From Paenibacillus sp. DCT19 (GTDB taxonomy: Bacteria > Bacillota > Bacilli > Paenibacillales > Paenibacillaceae): a stretch of 64,000 nt of DNA. The first letter of the stretch is position 1. Every line of letters begins with the position of its first letter. Location: assembly GCF_003268635.1 (NCBI RefSeq), contig NZ_CP029639.1, positions 1,747,501-1,811,500 on the forward strand, written 5' to 3'. The translations under genes were made by a program, and so were the position numbers. The notes under the pieces are model-generated. The model was not told the DNA's origin and did no database searches. It worked only from the letters and a program-made list of their open reading frames with translations. Shown here one piece after another: positions 48,128 through 56,773 of this stretch.

Positions 48128-48964
48128 TTACGCGACGGATTTGTCCGTAAATTTCTTCGCAAAACGAGCAGGGGAAAGATAACCTAGCGCACCATGCATT
48201 CGCTTGCGGTTGTAATAGAACTCAATGTACTGGTAAATGGCGTTATAAGCCTCTTCTGGATTCTTAAAACGAGGGTTACAGTAAATGAGTTCCTTCTTCA
48301 AAATACTGTGCCACGACTCGATACATGCGTTATCGTAACAGTTTCCTCGGCGGCTCATACTGAGTTCCATACCATACGATTTCAGTTGCTCCACGTATTC
48401 TTTTGACGTGTACTGCGAGCCACGATCCGAGTGATGTAGCAGTCCTGGAGCGGGGCGTTTGGCCCGGTAAGCATCATTCAATGCACCTAGCACCAGACTC
48501 GTTTCCATATGGTTGTACAGACGCCAGCCTCCAATTTCACGCGTACATAAATCCAGAACACTGGCGAGATATAACCGGCCTCCTCGGCAGGGAATGTAGG
48601 TGATATCGGTGACCCATGCGGTGTTCGGTTTGGACGTTTGAAATTGCTGGTTCAGCGTATTTGGTGCAATGGGATGATGATGTTTAGAATCCGTCGTTTG
48701 GACACGATACCGAGGACTATGCACGGAACGAAGATTCATTTGACGCATGTATATACTGACGGTACGGGAAGAGATTCTGTATCCTTCCAGATGGAGCGCA
48801 TACGTAATTTTCGGACTTCCACAGCGCTTCTGGTGGTCGTAGAAATGAAACCGAATACGCTTCATGATCTCCGTTCTCCAGTGCTGCTGCTTACTTGTTC
48901 GATCCAGCCGCCACTTGTAATATCCGCTCCGTGACACGTGTAACAGAGTGCACATCTTCTCCAA
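48128..48964 (-). CDS. IS3-family transposase OrfB (DDE catalytic part)
   Basis: 278 residues from the listed start; the full fusion product reads through from OrfA. rve-type integrase core with the D-D-E residues in WVTDITYIP, HHSDRGSQY and ESWHSILKKE. The frame upstream of the ATG is open back to the slippery site (…FLENHRSLFSLEKM), so the functional transposase is an OrfAB fusion. Confidence 0.92.
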   Translation of the reverse strand: MEKMCTLLHVSRSGYYKWRLDRTSKQQHWRTEIMKRIRFHFYDHQKRCGSPKITYALHLEGYRISSRTVSIYMRQMNLRSVHSPRYRVQTTDSKHHHPIAPNTLNQQFQTSKPNTAWVTDITYIPCRGGRLYLASVLDLCTREIGGWRLYNHMETSLVLGALNDAYRAKRPAPGLLHHSDRGSQYTSKEYVEQLKSYGMELSMSRRGNCYDNACIESWHSILKKELIYCNPRFKNPEEAYNAIYQYIEFYYNRKRMHGALGYLSPARFAKKFTDKSVA

Positions 48965-49002
48965 AGAAAACAGGGAGCGATGGTTTTCCAGAAACTGAAA
49001 CC

Positions 49003-49320
49003 TTAGCTCTTTGGTTTGCTGAAGATGTGCACTGCTTTTTTTACAATAGCCAGTTCCTCTTGCGTGTCCGCAAGCGTATGCTCTTTCTCTTGAAGCAACC
49101 GGCGCATTTCTTTAAGCTCTGCTTCCAGTTCTTTCACTCGATCTACGCTAGCTACGGGCTCATGTTTAAGCTCGCGATACTTGCCCATCCACTGGTGTAA
49201 TGTACTTTTTGGAATGTTGAGTTCTTCTGCCAAGTCTGCGAGTGTCTTGGTCTGTTCTTGAATAAATTTTACCGTTTGTTTCTTAAATTCTTCATTGTAT
49301 CGTTGCCGCTGTTCTCCCAT
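49003..49320 (-). CDS. IS3-family transposase OrfA (helix-turn-helix part)
   Basis: 105 residues with a helix-turn-helix (about 20-45, LADLAEELNIPKSTLHQW) and a leucine-zipper coiled coil (about 60-95). A run of seven A residues followed by G (minus strand, 49042 down to 49036) near the end is the probable -1 slippery site joining it to OrfB. Confidence 0.9.
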   Translation of the reverse strand: MGEQRQRYNEEFKKQTVKFIQEQTKTLADLAEELNIPKSTLHQWMGKYRELKHEPVASVDRVKELEAELKEMRRLLQEKEHTLADTQEELAIVKKAVHIFSKPKS

Positions 49321-49391
49321 GTGGACACACCTCCGTTAGCCTTATTATCCTTCTGTCCGTTAACGGGTGTCCACTTTTTATTCTAGTTCCA

Positions 49392-49740
49392 ACTTGATAC
49401 AGAAGAACATAATGGGAATAGAGCGATTTAACACGGTTTATAACAGGTCAACTTTCCTTCTCAGGTAAAGAGGGAAAGTTGACCTATTCTTTATGACTTA
49501 ACGAGGTTCAGTGAGCGAAAAGTAAAGTTGTATCTTAACAATATTAAAAAAAGCATATTCAAGACTATAATTTTGATCTCAGGATACTAGATCAGTAGTA
49601 CAGTCATCCTAGAAATAATAGGTTGAAAGTTCTAATCAATAGTACTTTATTCATACAAATTCTCTTCGCAAATGTAACATAATGGGTTATCATGTAAATA
49701 GTTTAGGAATTTTTGATTCAAATATAGTGAGGAGAATGTT
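49392..49740 (+). other. intergenic region ahead of the defence operon
   Basis: About 350 AT-rich bases. They hold a strong hairpin (49445-49485) near the IS end and then no recognised gene. A promoter for the defence operon probably lies here but no confident -35/-10 pair was identified. The ribosome site of the first gene is GTGAGGAG. Confidence 0.4.
49445..49485. terminator. hairpin terminator, probably of the fused regulator gene
   Basis: AGGTCAACTTTCC pairs with GGAAAGTTGACCT (13 bp), then ATTCTTT. Placed 50 bases beyond the IS3 right end, it fits as the original terminator of the Btr-like gene before the IS inserted. Confidence 0.7.
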
Positions 49741-50472
49741 ATGCAAAAGCTAGAGGAGTTTTTATATGACTTTATAGGAGTGTTCATTCCTGGTTTCTTT
49801 ATGCTGTCATCTTTATGGTTAACCACTGTTACCGTGATAAAAATTGAAGTATTTAATGTATTATATAAGTGGATGCCGTTTCATTATGTCTTGCTCTCAC
49901 GTCCCGAGTATCCAGGAATTAAGGCAGTGATAAGCCAAAAAGGTCTAATGATTCTGATGTTAATAATGGTTTGTTATATAACAGGTCTGTTATTAACATC
50001 TGTTTCGGCAAAGTTAGTTAGAAAAAAGAAGCTCCGCGGTGATATGGAAATGGTATTTAAAGAAAATAAGAAGCTTCAGTACAAAGTCGAAGCCAAGTTG
50101 AGGGCCGAGCAACAAATAAAATTACAACACAAAGATCTTCGAAATCGCTGGATTATTTTCTATCGGTGGGCCAATATCAAGAGCCAGAGCAGGGAAGAAA
50201 AATCTAGTCTGATGATTTTGTTATCTAAGGTGATCCTAAACCGTTCGCTGTTCTATGTCTTTAAAATATTAGCATTGTATACAGCTTTTTTATTGATTCT
50301 TTCAGCTTTAATACAATTTTTTTATTTCAGAAACAGTGAATTGATATACTATCTGATGGTTTTAGTTTACATAATATTTTGTTGCATGATGTCTAAGTTT
50401 TTTCTTAAGGGATACAGGGAAACACGGCTAAAACTTAGCAATGAAGCAGTACTGATTCTATCTAGAATATAA
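49741..50472 (+). CDS. four-helix membrane protein, candidate RADAR accessory
   Basis: 243 residues. Membrane segments at about 13-35, 66-88, 172-197 and 203-225; between helices 2 and 3 lies a charged, probably coiled-coil cytosolic region (about 95-160). The paired-helix layout resembles membrane accessories (Csx27 or SLATT type) reported in some RADAR loci, but I cannot assign it to either. It is 13 bases upstream of the ATPase gene, so it is in the same operon. Confidence 0.7.
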   Translation: MQKLEEFLYDFIGVFIPGFFMLSSLWLTTVTVIKIEVFNVLYKWMPFHYVLLSRPEYPGIKAVISQKGLMILMLIMVCYITGLLLTSVSAKLVRKKKLRGDMEMVFKENKKLQYKVEAKLRAEQQIKLQHKDLRNRWIIFYRWANIKSQSREEKSSLMILLSKVILNRSLFYVFKILALYTAFLLILSALIQFFYFRNSELIYYLMVLVYIIFCCMMSKFFLKGYRETRLKLSNEAVLILSRI

Positions 50473-50485
50473 AGGGGATTATAAA

Positions 50486-52915
50486 ATGACAGAAGAAGAG
50501 AAATCTATGTTAGAAACTAGACAAAGTATCAGAATAGGAGAACGAACTCTAAACGATGAAAATTTGCAACTGATTTTACCAAACTGGAAGGAGATTGAGA
50601 TTCAAGTTGAGCAAATAAGAGCGACTGCTATTCAAGTAACGACTGATCGTATAGAGAGTTCTGGATCTGTGGACAGGCTTGATTTCAATAATGTTATAAG
50701 TATTCTCGGAGAGCGAGGTAGTGGAAAAAGCTCTGTTCTGTTGACGATGCGCGATAAGCTGATGAAAAAAGACGATAAAGATATTTTTCTGGATATGATT
50801 ATTCCTGAAATGTTGGAGGATACTTCAGATATCCTAGGAGTTATCTTACTAAATTTGAAGAAATTTATTGATTCTAGAAGACATGAGATTGATGGATATT
50901 ATCAAAAACAACGTAGAGTAAGATCTTCCAATAAGGATACCTTTAATAGCTGCATCTATAAGGACAAAACAGAGCTTGATGTCCTATGGGAAAAGGTGTT
51001 TTCGTTATACATATATAGAAAGAAAGATTACTCTAAAGTTATTGAGGAGAACTTTTCTGGAGTCACTGATTATACAGAAGAACGCAAAGAAGCACTGGTG
51101 TCCGAGTTAGAATTGACAGTTAAACTAAACCTGCTTTTTGATGAGTTAATTCTAGTATTGAATGGTGCGCAAACAGGAAAACATTTGATTTTTATTTGTT
51201 TTGATGATGTGGATTTGAACCCCAAACGCTGTAATGAGGTACTGAATGTGGTGTTGAAGTATTTGAATCATTCAAATATCATTACCTTTATTTCAGGTGA
51301 CATCACTAAGTTCCAGGAGGATATGATCAGTGAAATGCTTATCCAGCATCAAGGGTATCAATTTATGGATCGAACGTTTGTTGGACAAAGGACTATGCTG
51401 GAGTCCCAACAAGAGTTGGTGTACGATTTTTTGAAAAAAATCATGCCATACTCGCGTAGATTTATGTTGCAGAAGCTGGACTCCTCAGCGAAGATGAATT
51501 TTTCAGTGAATGATGTAAGCAATGAAGGATCTGAGCCTCCTAAAATGAAAGAACTCATTAGACGCTTTTTTAAATATGAGAGCGAACTTCCATATGAATA
51601 TTTTGTCACTGAGAAAGAAGAAGGAGAGCACATTACTATAAAAAAAGTCCAAAATATCCCAACTTATTTCAATATATTTGATGATAAGCCTCGTGGGTTA
51701 ATTAATTTATATAGCTATTTGCATTTTAGTGAAAATTCTTCAAAAGATAAGCATAAAGTGAATCTGGATTTTAGGTTATCGGGTGATCAAGCAAGCCATT
51801 TGATTAAAGACTATGAGCGACTGATTGCCTATTACCAGAAGCTTTTTTCAATGATTATTGAAACAAATGCTTCATTGCGCAAGCATCAGGAATTTATGCA
51901 TAATCTATATACTTTAACAAACAGCCAAACAGGTAAAGGTAACCCTATAGTTGTTGAGATACATCATGAAAGATTAAGATTTGAATTAATGAACAACTAT
52001 TATGGTATTTCTCAAGAAGAGAAGATTCTCATTGTTCACTTCTTATACTTTGTTGAAAGTATAACTAGTACAAATATGGATTCTATTGATGGTAAAGAAT
52101 ATAGTCGCGATCTAAATCTAGCACTTGAAGTAATTGATAATCAAAGATTAATTCCTCATACGTATAATGTTAGAAATGTATTTGCCTTGTACTCCGAATT
52201 GAATAACATATTTCAGAATGATCAGTTGAACCAGATATATGATAAATATATATACACTAAGAGGTACCTTGAAATTATAGAGGATAAATTTAACGATTAT
52301 GAGAGTAGATTCTCTGATGATACGATCTGGCAAAATAATTATGCTTTGATCTCGAATGACAAGGAAAAAAATAAACTGGATATAAAGAACAAAATACTAG
52401 AAGATTTCAAGGAGTTTACCTTTGATGTAACAATATTAGACCGAATCTCCTCAACAAAACACAACAGATATCTTCATAATGATTTTTATTCAATTTCGGA
52501 AATTACTGATGTTCAGAAGGGGGTTTCCTCCAAATTTGTAGATTATTCATTTTATTATTATTTCATCAGAACTGTAGATACGGAAGATCGAAATGAGTTT
52601 TTTGAGAGAATAGATAAAACACGTGAGCAACTTTTAAAAGTAGGAAGAATAATTGATGATGTTATACAAAGCAATCGTTTTAGAATTTCTCCCGAGATCA
52701 TCAAGAAATATGATTCTCTACAGACTAGTACAGAGAGACTGAATGTGGAGATTGAAATAAAGCGATTGCAGTTGTTTAAAAAATTTCTAAATGATGAAAT
52801 TGACTTTTTCATCAAGACACGAAGTAAGAGTAACGAGGCAATACTAAAAAATCGTATTAAGGATGAGAAAATCAAAGTTTTTTACCAAAATATTGACAGT
52901 TATAAGGGGATTTGA
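50486..52915 (+). CDS. rdrA: RdrA-like P-loop ATPase of a RADAR-type defence system
   Basis: 809 residues. Walker A GERGSGKSS (75-83) and Walker B LIFICFDDVDLNP with Asp240-Asp241 in a STAND/AAA-like ATPase domain (about 50-330). The long helical remainder shows no recognised enzyme. RdrA oligomers load or direct the deaminase. The assignment rests on operon partnership with an unmistakable large adenosine deaminase gene and on size. It ends in a 4-base overlap with the next gene. Alternative: a generic STAND ATPase. Confidence 0.75.
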   Translation: MTEEEKSMLETRQSIRIGERTLNDENLQLILPNWKEIEIQVEQIRATAIQVTTDRIESSGSVDRLDFNNVISILGERGSGKSSVLLTMRDKLMKKDDKDIFLDMIIPEMLEDTSDILGVILLNLKKFIDSRRHEIDGYYQKQRRVRSSNKDTFNSCIYKDKTELDVLWEKVFSLYIYRKKDYSKVIEENFSGVTDYTEERKEALVSELELTVKLNLLFDELILVLNGAQTGKHLIFICFDDVDLNPKRCNEVLNVVLKYLNHSNIITFISGDITKFQEDMISEMLIQHQGYQFMDRTFVGQRTMLESQQELVYDFLKKIMPYSRRFMLQKLDSSAKMNFSVNDVSNEGSEPPKMKELIRRFFKYESELPYEYFVTEKEEGEHITIKKVQNIPTYFNIFDDKPRGLINLYSYLHFSENSSKDKHKVNLDFRLSGDQASHLIKDYERLIAYYQKLFSMIIETNASLRKHQEFMHNLYTLTNSQTGKGNPIVVEIHHERLRFELMNNYYGISQEEKILIVHFLYFVESITSTNMDSIDGKEYSRDLNLALEVIDNQRLIPHTYNVRNVFALYSELNNIFQNDQLNQIYDKYIYTKRYLEIIEDKFNDYESRFSDDTIWQNNYALISNDKEKNKLDIKNKILEDFKEFTFDVTILDRISSTKHNRYLHNDFYSISEITDVQKGVSSKFVDYSFYYYFIRTVDTEDRNEFFERIDKTREQLLKVGRIIDDVIQSNRFRISPEIIKKYDSLQTSTERLNVEIEIKRLQLFKKFLNDEIDFFIKTRSKSNEAILKNRIKDEKIKVFYQNIDSYKGI

Positions 52916-53841
52916 ACGAAAAACATATGGAGTACTTATCAACTGTTGTAAATAAGAGTTCTAATATAAGCGACAATATGTTGATAGAAAATAGAGTGAA
53001 AGACGTTAAGGAAGTATATACTGATTTTTATGAAATCGCTAAAGGAACAGACCTAATAGAAAAAGGGAATAGTTATTGGCTGTATTACGAACCAGAACTT
53101 TTTAAAGGAACCGTAACCAGGGCAGTAAATGCATTTAACAGATTTATAACAATTCATTTTTATAGTGTCATGATTGTTGTTGTTAATGAATTAATTGGGG
53201 ATTTAGAATCCTCTCAAATTATGCTGTTACTACAAGAGATACAAGAGCGTGCAATATTAAATAATTGTATAGATGATTTTACCGATGAGCAAGCTATAGC
53301 AAGAGCTCTAGAGCAACAGCAACAAAACATTAAAGAGACCATCTCTAATTATCTCAAGCATAAGCTGGACAATTCGAATGCTATTAATGCGATTTATACC
53401 TACAAGAATGAGTTACTTACGAATTTTGATAAGCTAGAGGATCAATATTTAGTAGATGAGATTCAAATCCAAAAAATCAATCAATTGATTGCTAAAATCC
53501 CTGCTGAATCCTTAAAAGCAGAGCTAAGGAATGTGCAAAGAAAACTTTTAGCAACAGGTACAATAAACAAATCTCAATTTGACGAAATTGTAAAGAGAAT
53601 GAAGATATATTTAGACAATTTGGAGAAGAGAGCAGATGAGAGGGACTCATATGTTGTTATTGAGTTACAATCGCTTGCTAAAAATTTGAGTACTAAGGAA
53701 GAACTGTCCGATACCAGTAAGGAAATTCGTCGAGTTAGAAATGAAGCTAAAGAAAGACTTTACGATCTGGCTCTGGAAGAAACTGTATATGCTCTGGCCT
53801 ATTTGTATCATCAGAAAATTGAGCATGGTGAGTCTATATGA
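52912..53841 (+). CDS. helical/coiled-coil protein between rdrA and rdrB
   Basis: 309 residues, no membrane segment, almost wholly helical, with long coiled-coil stretches (about 145-270; e.g. DEIVKRMKIYLDNLEKRADE). It starts with TTG 52912 overlapping the ATPase stop and ends overlapping the deaminase ATG, so the three genes are tightly coupled. Published RADAR loci often have only RdrA and RdrB as core; this could be a split-off part of RdrA or a distinct subunit. Function unknown. Confidence 0.7.
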   Translation: MNEKHMEYLSTVVNKSSNISDNMLIENRVKDVKEVYTDFYEIAKGTDLIEKGNSYWLYYEPELFKGTVTRAVNAFNRFITIHFYSVMIVVVNELIGDLESSQIMLLLQEIQERAILNNCIDDFTDEQAIARALEQQQQNIKETISNYLKHKLDNSNAINAIYTYKNELLTNFDKLEDQYLVDEIQIQKINQLIAKIPAESLKAELRNVQRKLLATGTINKSQFDEIVKRMKIYLDNLEKRADERDSYVVIELQSLAKNLSTKEELSDTSKEIRRVRNEAKERLYDLALEETVYALAYLYHQKIEHGESI

Positions 53842-56573
53842 TCAAGCATTTTACAGGCTTGGTCTCTAAAATGGCTACTTTGCCATTTACAGAGTTTCTA
53901 TTTGTTAAAGAAGCCTTGTACGAAGAACTGGTGCCAAGCGGGAAGAAGGAAGGGAGTAACAATAAGTACAAGCAGTATGCTTCGATGAAGAAAAAGATTC
54001 AAGAGCAACTAGTAGGCAAGCAGCATATTAAAAGTTTGGATACGCTTAACCTGCTGTTTGAGCAATACTATCCACTCAAGAGTTTTATGGTAGCTCGTTC
54101 AGAGGATGATATCTACTTGCAACAGTTAGAGAAGCTTACCGCATCTTTTATTACACATCGTAATGGTAGAATTTCACTGAAATACTGGAAGAATGCCAAT
54201 GATGAATTTTTGTTTGGTGCTTTTGAAGGAGTAAAAAAGATTGAAGTCTGGAACACGTTTTCCAGAATGTTCTGTATCGATATACTGGTAGTGCTGCATT
54301 TATTGAACAATGATATGAATCATCCGGCATATCTTAACGGTTATTACTGGCTAATTAACCTAGGGGATATGCAGTTGGACAAAGTAATGGAACGCGGCTT
54401 AGCAGAGACTCATATCCACATTAGTGCTGGTATTAATTTTAATATGATATGGCATGAACTTATGAATATGAACCGTGAAGAGAGCCATGTGAAGCTTGGA
54501 TCTTTCTGGAATCAAGTAGATGATACATACCTTGAGGATTCCCTCAAGGTATGTAGTTTAATCCGAGTATTACTCTTTAAATACCTCATCACTGGGAAAA
54601 ACATGATGCTGGAGAATTATTTAGACGATTGGTTGAATCAAGAATCTGTTGATGATTTGGATTATCAATCTGGTAGTGATTTAAGTCATTTACTACAGTG
54701 GTTTATCTTTCGAAAAAATAAGCCAGAAAAGTATAACTACAAAAAAATACACAAGTTTTTGCTTCATGACTTCTCATTTCTTGAAGGGGATAATGAAACG
54801 CAGTCTACCGAAATCATTAAAGCAATGGCAGGACTTGGGGAGTTGCACACAACAGACGAGAATATATTTTTGTTGAAATCTTTGAGTTATATGAAAGACC
54901 AGAACAAACAGGGTTCTAGAGATACCTACTTTTCAAAGCTGTTCTGGCAATATTTGCGAATTAAAAACATAGTTTATCAAGGTGTGACGCAATCCAATTA
55001 CATGGAAGGCCTTGATTATTTCCGTCATTTTTTTGCTAAAGCAACCTCAAATTCTAATATGCTGGAGCATGCGATCCGTAATCAAGTTTACAATAATAAT
55101 TTGAAGAAGCTTGAAATAAGAGTAACTCCATCATCGAAGAATAATGTTCATGATATCAAGGATGATCTGAGAAAGAACTTAATTATTTTTTTTCGAACCT
55201 ATAAACATATCCTTGAAGATCCAAAAGTGGATTATCCAGATTTCCCTCAAATCGGAATTGTTTATCATTTAATTAAAGCTCAGGATGAATCTTTTTATGA
55301 GAAGTGCTGGTACAAGGATTCAGACAGAAAGCAGTTGCAGAATGATAATTATTTTTATGGTCGTCTACAAAAAAAGTACATGGAGACTGTCGAAGCAATT
55401 AATGCCTTACGTGAGAAGATTCCGGGACTTTCTAGATATATCGTGGGTTTGGATGCAGCAAGTGTGGAGAATAATACAGAGCCCTGGGTATTTGCACCCA
55501 TTTATCGTCATGCCAGAGATAGCCACAATAGCAAGCTGATGCTGCTTGGACGTGAAGAGAGAATTAACACTCTTGGGTTTACCTATCATGTAGGTGAGGA
55601 TTTCAGGCACCTATTATCAGGGCTCCGTCATATAGACGAAGTAATTGAACATTTTAACTTTCATGTCGGAGACCGTATAGGGCATGGTATTGCCGTAGGG
55701 CTTGATGTGAAATGTTGGTGTGAAGAGAATCCAGTTGTTGTTTTACCCCGTATAGAATATATGGAAAATCTCCTTTGGCTATGGGGTCAAGCCTTTATGG
55801 AAAAAAAGTATAGTTTGGATTTAGATTTATTGGGAATTGAACGGGAAATTATGCTGCAGGCAGAGAAGATATATCACAACATTGAAGGAATTACCCTATT
55901 TACCTTATGGAAGGCATATCAGGGCAGATTTCAACCTTTTCAAACAGATGAAAGCTACATTTATGATATGTGCGTCACTGAGACAAATCGTACAGGGAAG
56001 TGGCGCAATGATACGGAGATGCCAGAACATCATTTTTGTAAGCAGCCTACAGGTACTCATGCGATGTGGAACGAATCCAAGTTGATTCATGCCAATCACT
56101 GCAAATGTTATCTAGAGCGGATGTATGAGGTAATTCAGATTACGGTAGGTGATCATGAGGTTGTCCTATTAGATAACCTACAAGCATTTGTACGCAATAA
56201 ACTTAATGTTAAAGGCATTGTTGTGGAGACTAACCCCACGTCTAATCTTGCGATTTCAGGTATTGAAAGGCTGTTCAATCATCCTGTCCAGAACTTAAAT
56301 GTACAAGGATTGGAGCATGAAAATCAAACAGGCAAAGGACTGGTGATTTCGGTTAACTCTGATGATCCAGCTGTATTCAACACAAGTATCAGTAATGAGC
56401 TGTCCTATATATTCTATTTGCTACAGGAAAAAGGGTACCCGAGAGACAATATCTTGGAATGGATTGATAAGATCCGTGAATGGGGACTGATGACCTCATT
56501 TATTAAAGATCGTGATATAGAAAAAGATGCATTAATTAAAGAAATAAATGATATTATTAAACATTTAAAGTAA
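53838..56573 (+). CDS. rdrB: RdrB-like adenosine deaminase of a RADAR-type defence system
   Basis: 911 residues, far longer than housekeeping adenosine deaminases (about 350). All catalytic motifs are in order: His192-x-His194 (ETHIHIS), His584 with Glu587 (YHVGED), His616 (RIGHG), the PTSN motif after Glu797, and Asp842-Asp843 (NSDDPAVF). Metal and proton-transfer residues are all present, so it should be active. RADAR RdrB deaminates adenosine in RNA and adenine nucleotides during phage infection. It overlaps the preceding gene by 4 bases. A perfect hairpin lies inside the coding region at 54524-54555. Confidence 0.85.
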   Translation: MIKHFTGLVSKMATLPFTEFLFVKEALYEELVPSGKKEGSNNKYKQYASMKKKIQEQLVGKQHIKSLDTLNLLFEQYYPLKSFMVARSEDDIYLQQLEKLTASFITHRNGRISLKYWKNANDEFLFGAFEGVKKIEVWNTFSRMFCIDILVVLHLLNNDMNHPAYLNGYYWLINLGDMQLDKVMERGLAETHIHISAGINFNMIWHELMNMNREESHVKLGSFWNQVDDTYLEDSLKVCSLIRVLLFKYLITGKNMMLENYLDDWLNQESVDDLDYQSGSDLSHLLQWFIFRKNKPEKYNYKKIHKFLLHDFSFLEGDNETQSTEIIKAMAGLGELHTTDENIFLLKSLSYMKDQNKQGSRDTYFSKLFWQYLRIKNIVYQGVTQSNYMEGLDYFRHFFAKATSNSNMLEHAIRNQVYNNNLKKLEIRVTPSSKNNVHDIKDDLRKNLIIFFRTYKHILEDPKVDYPDFPQIGIVYHLIKAQDESFYEKCWYKDSDRKQLQNDNYFYGRLQKKYMETVEAINALREKIPGLSRYIVGLDAASVENNTEPWVFAPIYRHARDSHNSKLMLLGREERINTLGFTYHVGEDFRHLLSGLRHIDEVIEHFNFHVGDRIGHGIAVGLDVKCWCEENPVVVLPRIEYMENLLWLWGQAFMEKKYSLDLDLLGIEREIMLQAEKIYHNIEGITLFTLWKAYQGRFQPFQTDESYIYDMCVTETNRTGKWRNDTEMPEHHFCKQPTGTHAMWNESKLIHANHCKCYLERMYEVIQITVGDHEVVLLDNLQAFVRNKLNVKGIVVETNPTSNLAISGIERLFNHPVQNLNVQGLEHENQTGKGLVISVNSDDPAVFNTSISNELSYIFYLLQEKGYPRDNILEWIDKIREWGLMTSFIKDRDIEKDALIKEINDIIKHLK
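54524..54555 (+). repeat. perfect 14-bp hairpin inside rdrB coding sequence
   Basis: TACATACCTTGAGG (54524-54537) and CCTCAAGGTATGTA (54542-54555) are exact reverse complements separated by ATTC. In RNA this makes a 14-bp stem with a 4-base loop, covering about codons 229-240 of the deaminase. Confidence 0.9.
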
Positions 56574-56609
56574 TGAGACATTTCTCCTAGGTATTAAAAT
56601 ATAGTACTG

Positions 56610-56637
56610 GCTCGCGTCGAACGCGGGCTCTTTTTTT
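56610..56637 (+). terminator. terminator after the RADAR operon
   Basis: GCTCGCGT pairs with ACGCGGGC (one G-U) across a 3-base loop, followed by TC and seven T residues. It separates the deaminase gene from the nuclease-like gene. Confidence 0.88.
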
Positions 56638-56773
56638 AGTCTAATATCCCTATCTACTTAACTGGATTGAGATAAACTCAAACTGTTCTTACCTACTTAT
56701 TATTTTAAATAAGTATTAGGGAAAAAAATTCTGATCAACTTTCTGAACAGTTATATTAATCGGAGGTGCCTTT

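Larger units (their letters stand above)
48102..49391 (-). mobile_element. IS3-family insertion sequence, intact
   Basis: 1290 bp with imperfect inverted ends (TGGACCTATGTCAAGAAAGTAGACAC on the left is 26 bases, key shared parts TGGA-CTA and AAAGT-GACAC; right end reads TGGAACTAG...GTGGACAC on the minus strand). A 3-bp direct repeat ACT flanks it (48099-48101 and 49392-49394). It carries orfA and orfB on the minus strand with an A7G slippery site for -1 frameshifting, as in the IS150/IS3 groups. Confidence 0.88.
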
